From contig NZ_PVBR01000011.1 in NCBI RefSeq assembly GCF_002980495.1, positions 105,865 to 169,864 of the forward strand: DNA of 64,000 nucleotides, written 5' to 3'. This DNA is from Phyllobacterium phragmitis (GTDB taxonomy: Bacteria > Pseudomonadota > Alphaproteobacteria > Rhizobiales > Rhizobiaceae). Made by a program: the position numbers and the translations under genes. The notes under the pieces are model-generated. The model saw only the letters and a program-made list of their open reading frames with translations, ran no database searches and was not told the DNA's origin. This document shows positions 33,915 through 41,574 of this stretch, one piece after another; within the stretch, counting starts at the first letter, position 1; each line of letters starts with the position of its first letter.

Positions 33915-34288
33915 CAGGCTTTCTCCTGGAGCTTTGCGCTGTCGGCGAGCTTCAACCAGACGACACCGGCGATGATGACCGCTAGCCAGAATGCCTGGAC
34001 CAGCGTAAGCGGCTGATCGAGCAGAACGCCCCCGAAGACAGCTGCACCGACAGCGCCGATGCCTGCCCATACCGCGTAGCCGATTCCCACGTCGATGGTT
34101 CGCAGGGCGGCGCTGAGAAAGTAAAGCGTGAGCAGGAAGAATACCAAGGCCGCCGCCGACCAACTCAGGACGGTAAACGCCTGGCTGCCTCCGACGCTGA
34201 GCGCGTAGCCGATTTCAAATGTACTCGCGAGCATCAACATGGCCCATGCGCGCCCGCTGCTTTGGTTGTTTTCACCCGTAGTCGTCAT
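33914..34288 (-). CDS. Small multidrug resistance (SMR) family subunit, long form
   Basis: This 124-residue, four-helix protein carries the essential membrane Glu of the family at residue 25 (MLMLASTFEIGYALSVGG) and the GIGYAVWAGIGAVGAAVFGG loop typical of SMR helix 3. A polar N-terminus of about 14 residues extends it beyond the usual 105-110. It follows a shorter SMR gene after 49 bp, which suggests a heterodimeric exporter like YkkCD or EbrAB. The stop overlaps the deaminase start. Confidence 0.85.
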   Translation of the reverse strand: MTTTGENNQSSGRAWAMLMLASTFEIGYALSVGGSQAFTVLSWSAAALVFFLLTLYFLSAALRTIDVGIGYAVWAGIGAVGAAVFGGVLLDQPLTLVQAFWLAVIIAGVVWLKLADSAKLQEKA

Positions 34289-34337
34289 GTCAGGTTCCTT
34301 TCAGGTCGGATGGGAATTGCGCGAGGAAGACGGTTCT

Positions 34338-34658
34338 CTACGCGGCGCCGCTGAGGCGCAGGCCGACGACGCCTCCGATGACGAGAGCGATCCCGAAAAT
34401 CTTTTTCAGGGTCAGTCGCTGGCCAAAGAACAGCGTGCCCAGGATGGCTATCCCGACGCCCGCAACGGAAGTCCAGATGGCGTAGCCGACGCCAACGTCG
34501 AAGGTGAGAAGTGCGAGACTAAGGAAGAAGGTGGCGATTGCACCGCTGACGAGGGTGGAGATGGTCCACCCGAGTCGCGTGAATCCCCTCGCATTGCCAG
34601 CGCTGATTGCGACCGCGATCTCAAAGATCACGGCGATTCCAAGATATAGCCAGCTCAT
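34338..34658 (-). CDS. Small multidrug resistance (SMR) family subunit, short form
   Basis: This 106-residue protein has four helices with the essential Glu at residue 13 (LYLGIAVIFEIAVAISAGNA) and VGYAIWTSVAGVGIAILG in helix 3. It pairs with the long SMR subunit downstream. Proton-driven export of a cation (quaternary ammonium, guanidinium or similar) is the family role. A broken DsbA/FrnE gene and two MarR-type palindromes lie upstream. Confidence 0.86.
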   Translation of the reverse strand: MSWLYLGIAVIFEIAVAISAGNARGFTRLGWTISTLVSGAIATFFLSLALLTFDVGVGYAIWTSVAGVGIAILGTLFFGQRLTLKKIFGIALVIGGVVGLRLSGAA

Positions 34659-34673
34659 CGTGTTTTCCTTTCG

Positions 34674-35063
34674 TCACTGGTTGACTGGTTGCGCTCGAAG
34701 GCATGTGCCTAGCGGGTTGCCTGTTTCGTAGGATGGGGGGCGACCGTCGACGCCGCCACTGTCCTCGAGTTGATCGATTGCCTGTCGCAACTCGTCCATT
34801 GGCGGTGGCGTTTCGAGGTTGAGGCGAGATCGACGGCAGGCGGATCGGAACGCCCCGCTTTTCGGTGAGCAGATAGACGGACCTATTCCAGACGGTCGGG
34901 AGAAGGGGTCTTCCGGGCGTAGGGTCGGCACTGGCTCGGGCCGCAGTTCGAAGGCGCGCCAAGAGATGGCAACATCTCTGTTGCCGATAGCATCGGACAA
35001 AACCTGCTCCGCAAGCAGGCAGAAGGGGCAAACATAGTCGGAATACATGGTTACGGTGCTCAT
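34674..35063 (-). pseudogene. DsbA/FrnE-family oxidoreductase, frameshifted
   Basis: The first 50 residues (MSTVTMYSDYVCPFCLLAEQ ... WRAFELRPEP) are a normal FrnE-type start with the CPFC redox motif. The expected continuation is found in another frame as VWNRSVYLLTEKRGVPIRLP, after which similarity stops. The frame from 35063 ends at 34674, about 130 residues against the usual 210-220. At least one frameshift and loss of the C-terminal half make it nonfunctional. Confidence 0.65.
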
Positions 35064-35078
35064 CGGGCTCGCTCACGA

Positions 35079-35100
35079 TTATTGTATGCACATGCATTAA
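35079..35100. promoter_or_regulatory. MarR-type operator, proximal copy
   Basis: TTATTGTATG and CATGCATTAA flank a 2-bp centre, with 8 of 10 arm positions symmetric. It lies 16 bp before the start of the broken DsbA gene that leads the SMR transcript. Confidence 0.5.
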
Positions 35101-35124
35101 CATAACCGCCACGATGAGTCAATT

Positions 35125-35146
35125 TAATTGCATGTGCATGCAATTA
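35125..35146. promoter_or_regulatory. MarR-type operator, distal copy (perfect palindrome)
   Basis: TAATTGCATG and CATGCAATTA are perfect inverted copies around a TG centre. The centre-to-centre distance to the proximal copy is 46 bp. Together the two sites bracket the likely promoter of the leftward SMR transcript. Confidence 0.6.
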
Positions 35147-35218
35147 TAAAGCGCGGGTCGATGCTGGTCCGCCGGTGCAGTCGGCCCAACCAAGCGCGTA
35201 CCGTCGAGTATCTGGAAA

Positions 35219-35500
35219 TCAGGAAAATCGAGTTGACCGGTTCATTTTGTCCGCGAGGTTTTGCAGCGTGGCGCTGTGGTTTTGCGGACACTGGATTGCT
35301 GGGAAGGCAACCGGCTCCGGTTGGTCGGCGAAGGGCAGGAAGACGATGCCGGCCGCCGGCAACAGCGACGTGGCCGCCCCTACGATGGCGATGCCGAAGC
35401 CTTGCCCGACCATTGACAACAATGTGCCGCGCACGACATCAAAACGCAGGGCCGACGGCGCGGGCCAGAGCGCCCGGCGAGCCGCAGCACGATACACGTA
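35219..35500 (-). pseudogene. LysR-family regulator, C-terminal relic
   Basis: The minus strand reads VVRGTLLSMVGQGFGIAIVG, then AATSLLPAAGIVFLPFADQP and EPVAFPAIQ. This is the last third of a LysR effector-binding domain. No DNA-binding domain precedes it, and the normal continuation is lost at both ends. Confidence 0.6.
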
Positions 35501-35636
35501 CGTCAGCTTTGGCGACACTCATTCGCGAAGCCGCCATTCCGCTTCCACCCTACTGAGACAGATGAGAACCGGAAAGGTCGACCCCGTCAGAGACATGCTG
35601 TGGAGCGATAGGCGTGCCCGATAGCCGCCCTTCGGG

Positions 35637-36130
35637 TCAGGATTTGTCTTTGATCGCGAGAAACAGACCGGTCTCCTTCGGCACATCCAACGCTCCGCCG
35701 CCCTCCGCAAAGGCGGACTGGATCGCGTCCTTGAAGGCTATGAGCTGTCGGTCGTCAGCCTGGTCTCCCGGTGGGTAGGAGGTCAGGGCGAGGAAGACGT
35801 CATCTGGACTGGTCACTCGCATATGGGCGGGATGAACATAGGATTTCACGTTCCCGAACCGCTCTTGAAGCAACCGCTCGGCATCCGGGAAACCAAACGC
35901 GGCGGCCGCCGGATCGTAAGGCGTTCCACCGAACGCCGTCGTCAGTTCGTAGAGCCGACGCATATTGTTGGCGCCGTTGGTCGTCACAGCAAGGAAGCCT
36001 CCCGGCTTCAGGACGCGATGCATCTCGGCGACCGCCACCGCCGGATCGGTGAGATGATAGAGCATGTGCATCGCGATCGCGCCGTCGAAGCTCCCGTCCT
36101 CGAACGGCAGCGATGCCGGGAACTTACAAC
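35637..36130 (-). pseudogene. SAM-dependent methyltransferase, N-terminally truncated
   Basis: About 160 residues match the second half of a class I methyltransferase: LPFEDGSFDGAIAMHMLYHL, AVAEMHRVLKPGGFLAVTTN, then a C-terminal region to LFLAIKDKS and a stop. The SAM-binding glycine loop and the following acidic strand, which should precede, are missing. The 5' junction is near 36130. It is probably not functional, although an in-frame ATG at 36182 could express the fragment. Confidence 0.6.
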
Positions 36131-36669
36131 TCGCTATCCACGGGATAGACAAGGCGGTCACCCCGAATCGAGGAAAGTACACCTCGCTCCACCAAGTGAT
36201 GCATGTTTCCCCCTAAATCATGATCAGCAGCGCCAACACCGGCACGGTGTGTGTGCCGCGCATATCCCACAGTTTCGGCAACTACCAATCTGGGTATCTT
36301 TTTCGCGGCCTGACCGTCCACACGACCGGTCGCGAGATCAGACAAGGGCCTGTTCGGTGATGGGTACGGAAAAGGTTTGGCCGCGATGTGGATGACCGCT
36401 GGACTTCGATGGCTTCCATGGGCATATTCTTATCGTGCGGGTCCATTGAAGCCCTAATTCAGAAATCGGCCTGCACAAGAACCGGGACCGCTTGCGGTGG
36501 CTATGTCGAGCGCCTACCCCTCGACCAACAACAAGCGAAGTCTATCCCCTCGCCGCAGGCCCGCGGTCCCCAACAATGATTGCACGACACGGCCACATAT
36601 TCACGAGCGAGAACCAGGTTCACGCGATTCTCATTTTTCATCGAGATCGCTCGTTCCGGGAGTGAGGAC
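36131..36669. other. Stretch without a clear gene
   Basis: Short frames occur on both strands but none has a recognisable family. A minus-strand piece near 36124-36200 (GVLSSIRGDRLVYPVDSEL) could be the end of a lost winged-helix protein. The upstream region of the NYN gene lies at the right edge. Confidence 0.3.
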
Positions 36670-37209
36670 TTGCGCAAACCCGCCAGACCGGAGGAGTTTT
36701 TGCGTAGCCCATATGAATTTCAGAAATGTTGCGTACTGTTGGATGGATCGTACATCGATAGCATCTCGACCAACAGGCAGTTCGATTTTATCAAATTCGC
36801 GTCCGCCATGAGGCAGAATTACAGCGTGACCAATTTCGTCTATTTCAGCCTTGTTCCCCGATATGAGGAGATTTTTCCGAAGCGACGCCTGTTGGACTGG
36901 CTATCCTACAATGGCTATATCGTCCGGGAGAAGCACGCGAAGATGCCCTTCTCGCAATCTCCGACAGGCTTACGTGGAAGCCTGTCGCTGGAAATCGCGA
37001 TAAGCGCACTGGAAGCCTGCGACAATACGGACGGATTCGTTCTCGCGACCAATGACAGCGACATGTGCGCCGCCATCCGGGCCCTCCAAAAGAGGACCAA
37101 ATGGGTGGCGCTCGTCGGCGGCGTAGCCGATACGGCTCCCTGGCTTGACGATGAATTGCGTCGGACCGCAGATATCTGCTTGCCATTGGATCCGATGATG
37201 AAGGCTTAG
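36670..37209 (+). CDS. NYN-domain protein (LabA/DUF88 type putative ribonuclease)
   Basis: This protein of about 179 residues has the PIN-like NYN fold: first Asp in CCVLLDGSYIDSI, then LEIAISALEACDNTDGFVLA followed by TNDSDMCAAIRAL, where both acidic residues of the second motif are present. Members are metal-dependent RNases. The TTG at 36670 follows GGGAGTGAGGA and places the domain near the start; the frame stays open to a TTG at 36580. A second, divergent NYN gene lies at 40413. The role is unknown. Confidence 0.68.
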   Translation: MRKPARPEEFLRSPYEFQKCCVLLDGSYIDSISTNRQFDFIKFASAMRQNYSVTNFVYFSLVPRYEEIFPKRRLLDWLSYNGYIVREKHAKMPFSQSPTGLRGSLSLEIAISALEACDNTDGFVLATNDSDMCAAIRALQKRTKWVALVGGVADTAPWLDDELRRTADICLPLDPMMKA

Positions 37210-37611
37210 GACCGTTGCGCGTGTGATCTGCGTTCATCTTTCGGGGCTGCCGAGACAATGAGATCGCATCGTCAGGATGCGAAACACGAATTTTCCAAAT
37301 TTCAGCTTGATCTCACATTCGTTTGCCGCAATATTGCCGCTGTCAACGGACCCGATCTCGGGTGGCTTCTCCGGGCGCCTATCCCCCGGCAACCAGCTAA
37401 CTCCTGCTCATATCTTTCACAGATATCCTGCGGCGAGCATTCCGATTGGACACCCCCAAATGACTGCGATGGCCTAATCACGCCAAAGAACTGATGTTCG
37501 CTGCCGTCGTGCAATTTGCACCGGCTAACACACGTCAGCCTTCATGCGCGCGAGACCTCGCCCGTTTCCAACATCAACCGCCGGTCCGATGGTCTCCCAA
37601 GCGTCGCCGGC
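37210..37611. other. Upstream region of SulP operon
   Basis: About 400 bp with no recognisable gene. It should hold the promoter of the SulP-USP-DksA-NYN run. The frame of the SulP gene is open upstream to 37516 but the extra residues do not look like a transporter N-terminus. Confidence 0.4.
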
Positions 37612-39117
37612 ATGGAGAACATAAACTTGAACCAGGATTTTCTTGGCCAGCTGCGCCAACAATGGCTCGGCAACGTCAAAGGTGACATGCTTGCCGGCCT
37701 CGTCGTTGCGCTTGCCCTCATTCCCGAAGCCATCGCCTTTTCCATCATTGCCGGCGTCGACCCGAAGGTCGGCCTCTATGCGTCGTTCTCGATCGCCGTT
37801 CTGATCGCCTTCGTCGGCGGCAGGCCCGGCATGATTTCGGCGGCAACGGCGGCAACCGCCGTGCTGATGGTCACACTCGTTCGCGACCACGGCCTTCAAT
37901 ATCTGCTGGCGGCGACCGTGCTCGCAGGCATCCTTCAGATCATCGCCGGCATCTTCAAGCTCGGCTATCTCATGCGCTTCGTGTCCAAGTCGGTGATGAC
38001 CGGCTTCGTCAACGCGCTGGCGATCCTGATCTTCATGGCGCAGCTACCGGAACTGACCAACGTGCCGATGCTGACCTATGTCATGGTCGCGGCTGGTTTG
38101 GGCATCATCTACCTCTTCCCCTATATTACCAGAGCCGTGCCGTCACCGCTGGTCTGCATCATCGTGCTGACTGCACTCTCCATGTGGTTCGGCTTCGACA
38201 TTCGCACCGTCGGCGATATGGGCGAGCTGCCGTCGACACTTCCGATCTTCCTGATCCCGCAGATTCCGCTCAACCTCGAAACGCTGATGATCATCCTGCC
38301 CTATTCGGCAGCGGTCGCAGCCGTGGGCCTGCTGGAATCGTTGATGACGGCACAGATCGTCGATGATCTGACCGACACGCCGAGCGACAAAAACCGCGAA
38401 TGCGTTGGCCAGGGCATCGCCAATACGGCAACCGGCTTCATCGGCGGCATGGCCGGCTGCGCGATGATCGGCCAGTCGATCATCAATGTGAAGTCGGGCG
38501 GCCGCGGGCGCCTCTCGACCTTCAGCGCCGGCGTGTTCCTGTTGTTCATGATCCTTGTTCTCGGCGATCTGGTCCGCCAGATTCCGATGGCTGCGCTCGT
38601 CGCCATCATGATCATGGTTTCAATCGGCACTTTCTCCTGGTCCTCGATCAAGAATCTGAGAGACCATCCTCGCTCATCCTCGATCGTCATGATCGCCACC
38701 GTCATCGGCGTGGTCTACACCCACAATCTCGCCATCGGCGTGTTGATCGGCGTGCTGCTTTCGGCGGTGTTCTTCGCCTGGAAGATTTCGCAGATCTTCC
38801 GCGTCACCTCAGCCCTGACCGCTGGCGGAACCCATCGCACCTACAAAATCGAAGGCCAGATCTTCTTCGCCTCGGTCGAGGACTTCAACAAGGCCTTCGA
38901 TTTCAAGGAAGCGCTCGACAAGGTCACGATCGACGTCAGCCACGCCCACATCTGGGACATTTCCAGTGTGGCCGCGCTCGACATGATCGTTTTGAAATTC
39001 CGCCGTGAGGGTGCCGATGTCGATATCCTCGGCATGAATGCGGCGAGCGAAACGATCGTCGACAAGCTCGCCATTCACGACAAGCCCGGCGCGATGGAAC
39101 GCCTGATGGGCCATTGA
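37612..39117 (+). CDS. SulP family anion transporter with STAS domain
   Basis: This 501-residue inner-membrane protein has the SulP/SLC26 transport core (residues about 15-400; [20 protein letters not shown] and [20 protein letters not shown]) and a C-terminal STAS domain (about 410-495; [16 protein letters not shown] and [20 protein letters not shown]). Substrates in the family are sulfate, bicarbonate or dicarboxylates. It is the first gene of an apparent operon with a universal stress protein 12 bp downstream. That association suggests a bicarbonate- or stress-related role; no substrate can be fixed. Confidence 0.86.
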   Translation: MENINLNQDFLGQLRQQWLGNVKGDMLAGLVVALALIPEAIAFSIIAGVDPKVGLYASFSIAVLIAFVGGRPGMISAATAATAVLMVTLVRDHGLQYLLAATVLAGILQIIAGIFKLGYLMRFVSKSVMTGFVNALAILIFMAQLPELTNVPMLTYVMVAAGLGIIYLFPYITRAVPSPLVCIIVLTALSMWFGFDIRTVGDMGELPSTLPIFLIPQIPLNLETLMIILPYSAAVAAVGLLESLMTAQIVDDLTDTPSDKNRECVGQGIANTATGFIGGMAGCAMIGQSIINVKSGGRGRLSTFSAGVFLLFMILVLGDLVRQIPMAALVAIMIMVSIGTFSWSSIKNLRDHPRSSSIVMIATVIGVVYTHNLAIGVLIGVLLSAVFFAWKISQIFRVTSALTAGGTHRTYKIEGQIFFASVEDFNKAFDFKEALDKVTIDVSHAHIWDISSVAALDMIVLKFRREGADVDILGMNAASETIVDKLAIHDKPGAMERLMGH

Positions 39118-39129
39118 GGGAGGATGCAC

Positions 39130-39984
39130 ATGACAAAGATACTCGGACTGATCGACGGCTCCATTTATGCGCAGAGCGTCTGCGATCACATCGCCTGGAT
39201 AGCCGGAAAAACCGACGTCACCGTGGAAATCCTCCACGTCATCGGTCGTCGTGACATTTCGTCCGAGCCGGTCGATCTCAGCGGCAATATCGGGCTTGGC
39301 GCGCGCACCGCATTGCTGGAAGAACTGGCTGATCTCGATGCACAAAAGGCGAAGGTCGCGCAGAAGCGCGGTCGTCTCCTGCTTGACGAAGCAAAGACCC
39401 GGCTTCAGGCCGCCGGCATCCAGAACGTCGAAACCAAACTTCGCAATGGCGATCTTGTCGAGACCGTCCATGCGTTCGAAACCGATATGGATCTGATCGT
39501 CATCGGCAAGCGTGGCGAGGGCGCGGATTTCGCCACCGGCCATCTGGGATCGAACCTGGAGCGCGTCGTGCGTTCGACACACAAGCCGATCCTGATTGTG
39601 TCTCGTGCTTTCAAACCAGTGAGCAAACTGCTGATCGCGTACGATGGCGGCTCCATGGCCATGAAGACGGTTGACCAGGTATCGCGCAGCCCAATCCTTG
39701 CCGGTCTCGAATGCAAGCTCGTCATGGCCGGCAGTGACACCCCGGAGAACCATAAGAAGCTCGATGATGCCGCCGTGATCCTCAAGGCTGCCGGCTACAC
39801 CCCCGAGATCGCCTTGGTGCAGGGACAACCCGACAAGGTGATCACCGAGACGATCGAGCATGAAGGCTTCGACCTGCTGGCGATGGGCGCCTACAGCCAC
39901 TCACGCCTGCGTGGCTTGTTCATCGGCTCGACCACGACGGAGATGATCCGTTCCTGCAAGGTGCCGGTCGTCATCTTTCGTTGA
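39130..39984 (+). CDS. Universal stress protein, two tandem domains
   Basis: This 284-residue protein has two Usp domains: residues 1-155 (ILGLIDGSIYAQSVCDHIAW; DLIVIGKRGEGADFATGHLG followed by SNLERVVRSTHKPILIV) and 160-284 (LLIAYDGGSMAMKTVDQVSR; MGAYSHSRLRGLFIGSTTTE). Both show the nucleotide-binding glycine pattern. Of two in-frame ATGs I chose 39130, which is 6 nt after GGGAGG. Its coupling to SulP suggests it senses ATP or stress and adjusts the transporter or the stress response. Confidence 0.84.
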   Translation: MTKILGLIDGSIYAQSVCDHIAWIAGKTDVTVEILHVIGRRDISSEPVDLSGNIGLGARTALLEELADLDAQKAKVAQKRGRLLLDEAKTRLQAAGIQNVETKLRNGDLVETVHAFETDMDLIVIGKRGEGADFATGHLGSNLERVVRSTHKPILIVSRAFKPVSKLLIAYDGGSMAMKTVDQVSRSPILAGLECKLVMAGSDTPENHKKLDDAAVILKAAGYTPEIALVQGQPDKVITETIEHEGFDLLAMGAYSHSRLRGLFIGSTTTEMIRSCKVPVVIFR

Positions 39985-40033
39985 AAAAAGGCGGGCGGCG
40001 GACAGTATCGCCCTCTTATCTGGAGAAAGGACC

Positions 40034-40381
40034 GTGAAAACCATCGAGGATCCCGAAGTCATTCAAGCGTTCGAAAAGCGCCTGCGCAACGAGTTGGAAG
40101 AGACAATTCGGCTGATCGAGGAAAGCCGGGAGCATCGCGCTCCTGTCGCACTCGATCAGCAGAGCGTGGGGCGGCTATCTCGCATGGATGCCATGCAGCA
40201 ACAGGCGATGGCTCAGGATATCACGCGGCGACGCCAGCAGCGCAAGATCGCAATCGAACGAGCCTTGTCGAGAATTCGGGATGGGGAGTTCGGCTACTGC
40301 GTCAAATGCGAGGAACCGATCACGGTCCGCCGGCTGGACATCGATCCGACGTTTGAGGCCTGCGTACGCTGCGCGCCGTAA
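40034..40381 (+). CDS. TraR/DksA-type zinc-finger protein
   Basis: This 115-residue protein has a helical coiled-coil N-terminus (FEKRLRNELEETIRLIEESR; SRMDAMQQQAMAQDITRRRQ) and a C-terminal four-cysteine zinc finger (YCVKCEEPI and ACVRCAP). It starts at GTG after GGAGAAAGGACC. Short DksA-like proteins bind the RNA polymerase secondary channel and alter the stringent response. The acidic tip normally contacting the active site is not of the classic DxxDxA form. It lies 49 bp after the Usp gene. Confidence 0.84.
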   Translation: MKTIEDPEVIQAFEKRLRNELEETIRLIEESREHRAPVALDQQSVGRLSRMDAMQQQAMAQDITRRRQQRKIAIERALSRIRDGEFGYCVKCEEPITVRRLDIDPTFEACVRCAP

Positions 40382-40412
40382 CCCAAGGACATCCACTATC
40401 GGAGGAGCGACT

Positions 40413-40934
40413 ATGTCGACGCCAAAGAAGGCAATCTTTCTCATCGATGGCAGCCATTATGATCGATTGAGGTCTGTTCTGGAAACGCCGTTCGACCTCA
40501 GGAAGCTGGGCGAAATCGCCTGCAAAGACGCACCAATCGACAGCGCGATCTATTTCCGCGACGTTCGCGACGACAAGGAAGAAGAACGCCAGCACTCACT
40601 TTTTGGTTGGTTGAAGCACAATGGATTCGTGGTGAAAGGCCGAGCTCATCACCGCGATGAACCGCGCGAGCGTTACGGGACAAATCTCGTCGAGATGGCG
40701 ATCGATGGGCTCCTCGCAGCGGATCCGGGCGACCATGTGATTGTCATGGCTGCAGACGCGAAGCTGGCGCCTCTCTTTTCCGCATTTCGCGATTATGGAA
40801 TTGCGAGCACGTTGATCTCGACCCTGAGCGCACCAGTAACGATTGCGCCTTCGCCGCTTCTCCTCGATCGAACTGATCGGTTCATCGATGTAGCCGGCAT
40901 ACTTCCCCGCATTGCGCTTGAGAATGCGGCATAA
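40413..40934 (+). CDS. NYN-domain protein, possibly catalytically altered
   Basis: This 173-residue protein starts the NYN fold immediately (KKAIFLIDGSHYDRLRSVLE) and continues through SLFGWLKHNGFVVKGRA and NLVEMAIDGLLAADPGDHVI. The second acidic motif reads VMAADAKLAPLFSAFRDYGI: one Asp is present, but the second (DxD in relatives) is replaced by Lys. It may bind RNA without cutting it. GGAGGAGCGACT precedes the ATG. It is the last gene of the SulP-led run, 31 bp after the DksA-like gene. Confidence 0.72.
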   Translation: MSTPKKAIFLIDGSHYDRLRSVLETPFDLRKLGEIACKDAPIDSAIYFRDVRDDKEEERQHSLFGWLKHNGFVVKGRAHHRDEPRERYGTNLVEMAIDGLLAADPGDHVIVMAADAKLAPLFSAFRDYGIASTLISTLSAPVTIAPSPLLLDRTDRFIDVAGILPRIALENAA

Positions 40935-40954
40935 AGCCAGCATGGAGGCATATT

Positions 40955-41356
40955 GTGAGTATAAAACGATCAAAAATCAACAAATACAAGGAAGAGAGGG
41001 AATTTGGATTTCTATTCTTTTTCGCTCTCCTCGTTGGATCCATGTACTCCATCTACATAGGAAGCAATTATACTATACTTATATCTTCATTGTCATCACT
41101 GATGCTTTTGCTGACATTGCTGTCCCCTTCGGTTTTGAAGTACCCGAACATTGTCTGGAGAAAAATAGGGGTCATCCTGGGGCTGATCATCTCGCCGATC
41201 GTCATTGGCATCATCTTTTTTGTCGTCGTATGGCCGACAGGATTGGCAATGCGTCTCGCAGGAAAAGATCCCCTCTTGCTGAGGAATCAACGCAAGCGTT
41301 CATCCTATTGGATCGATCGTGACGATTCACAACCTTCGTTTCGTGAGCAGTATTAG
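40955..41356 (+). CDS. SxtJ family membrane protein
   Basis: This 133-residue protein has a charged N-terminus (SIKRSKINKYKEEREFG), three or four helices (FLFFFALLVGSMYSIYIGSN, LISSLSSLMLLLTLLSP, GVILGLIISPIVIGIIFFVV) and a polar tail with LAGKDPLLLRNQRKRSSYWI. That tail and the helix pattern match the SxtJ family found beside O-carbamoyltransferases. It starts at GTG. Base composition is noticeably AT-richer than upstream genes, suggesting that the following cassette arrived separately. It probably anchors or partners the carbamoyltransferase at the membrane. Confidence 0.72.
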   Translation: MSIKRSKINKYKEEREFGFLFFFALLVGSMYSIYIGSNYTILISSLSSLMLLLTLLSPSVLKYPNIVWRKIGVILGLIISPIVIGIIFFVVVWPTGLAMRLAGKDPLLLRNQRKRSSYWIDRDDSQPSFREQY

Positions 41357-41367
41357 GAATAACAATC

Positions 41368-41517
41368 ATGGAATTCTTCAAAGAGTTTACAAAATTTCTT
41401 CTGCGGCGAAAGAAATACTGGATTTGGCCGATGACATTCGTGACCGTTATTATTGGTGGAATATTGGTCATTAGCAGCGGCAGCGCCGTCGCTCCTTTCA
41501 TATATGCAATTTTCTAA
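41368..41517 (+). CDS. DUF5989 family (SxtK-like) small membrane protein
   Basis: This 49-residue protein has MEFFKEFTKFLLRRKKYWIW, then one hydrophobic helix (PMTFVTVIIGGILVISSGSA) and a short end (VAPFIYAIF). The pattern of a basic WEFLRERKKYWL-like start and a helix ending in SAVAPFIY is typical of DUF5989, which accompanies SxtJ and carbamoyltransferase genes (SxtK in saxitoxin clusters). It starts 11 bp after the SxtJ stop. The function is unknown. Confidence 0.75.
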   Translation: MEFFKEFTKFLLRRKKYWIWPMTFVTVIIGGILVISSGSAVAPFIYAIF

Positions 41518-41574
41518 CCTCACAGTGATCTAGAGAATGAAGAAGAATCCAGTGCGTATATTTGAGGTCCACTC

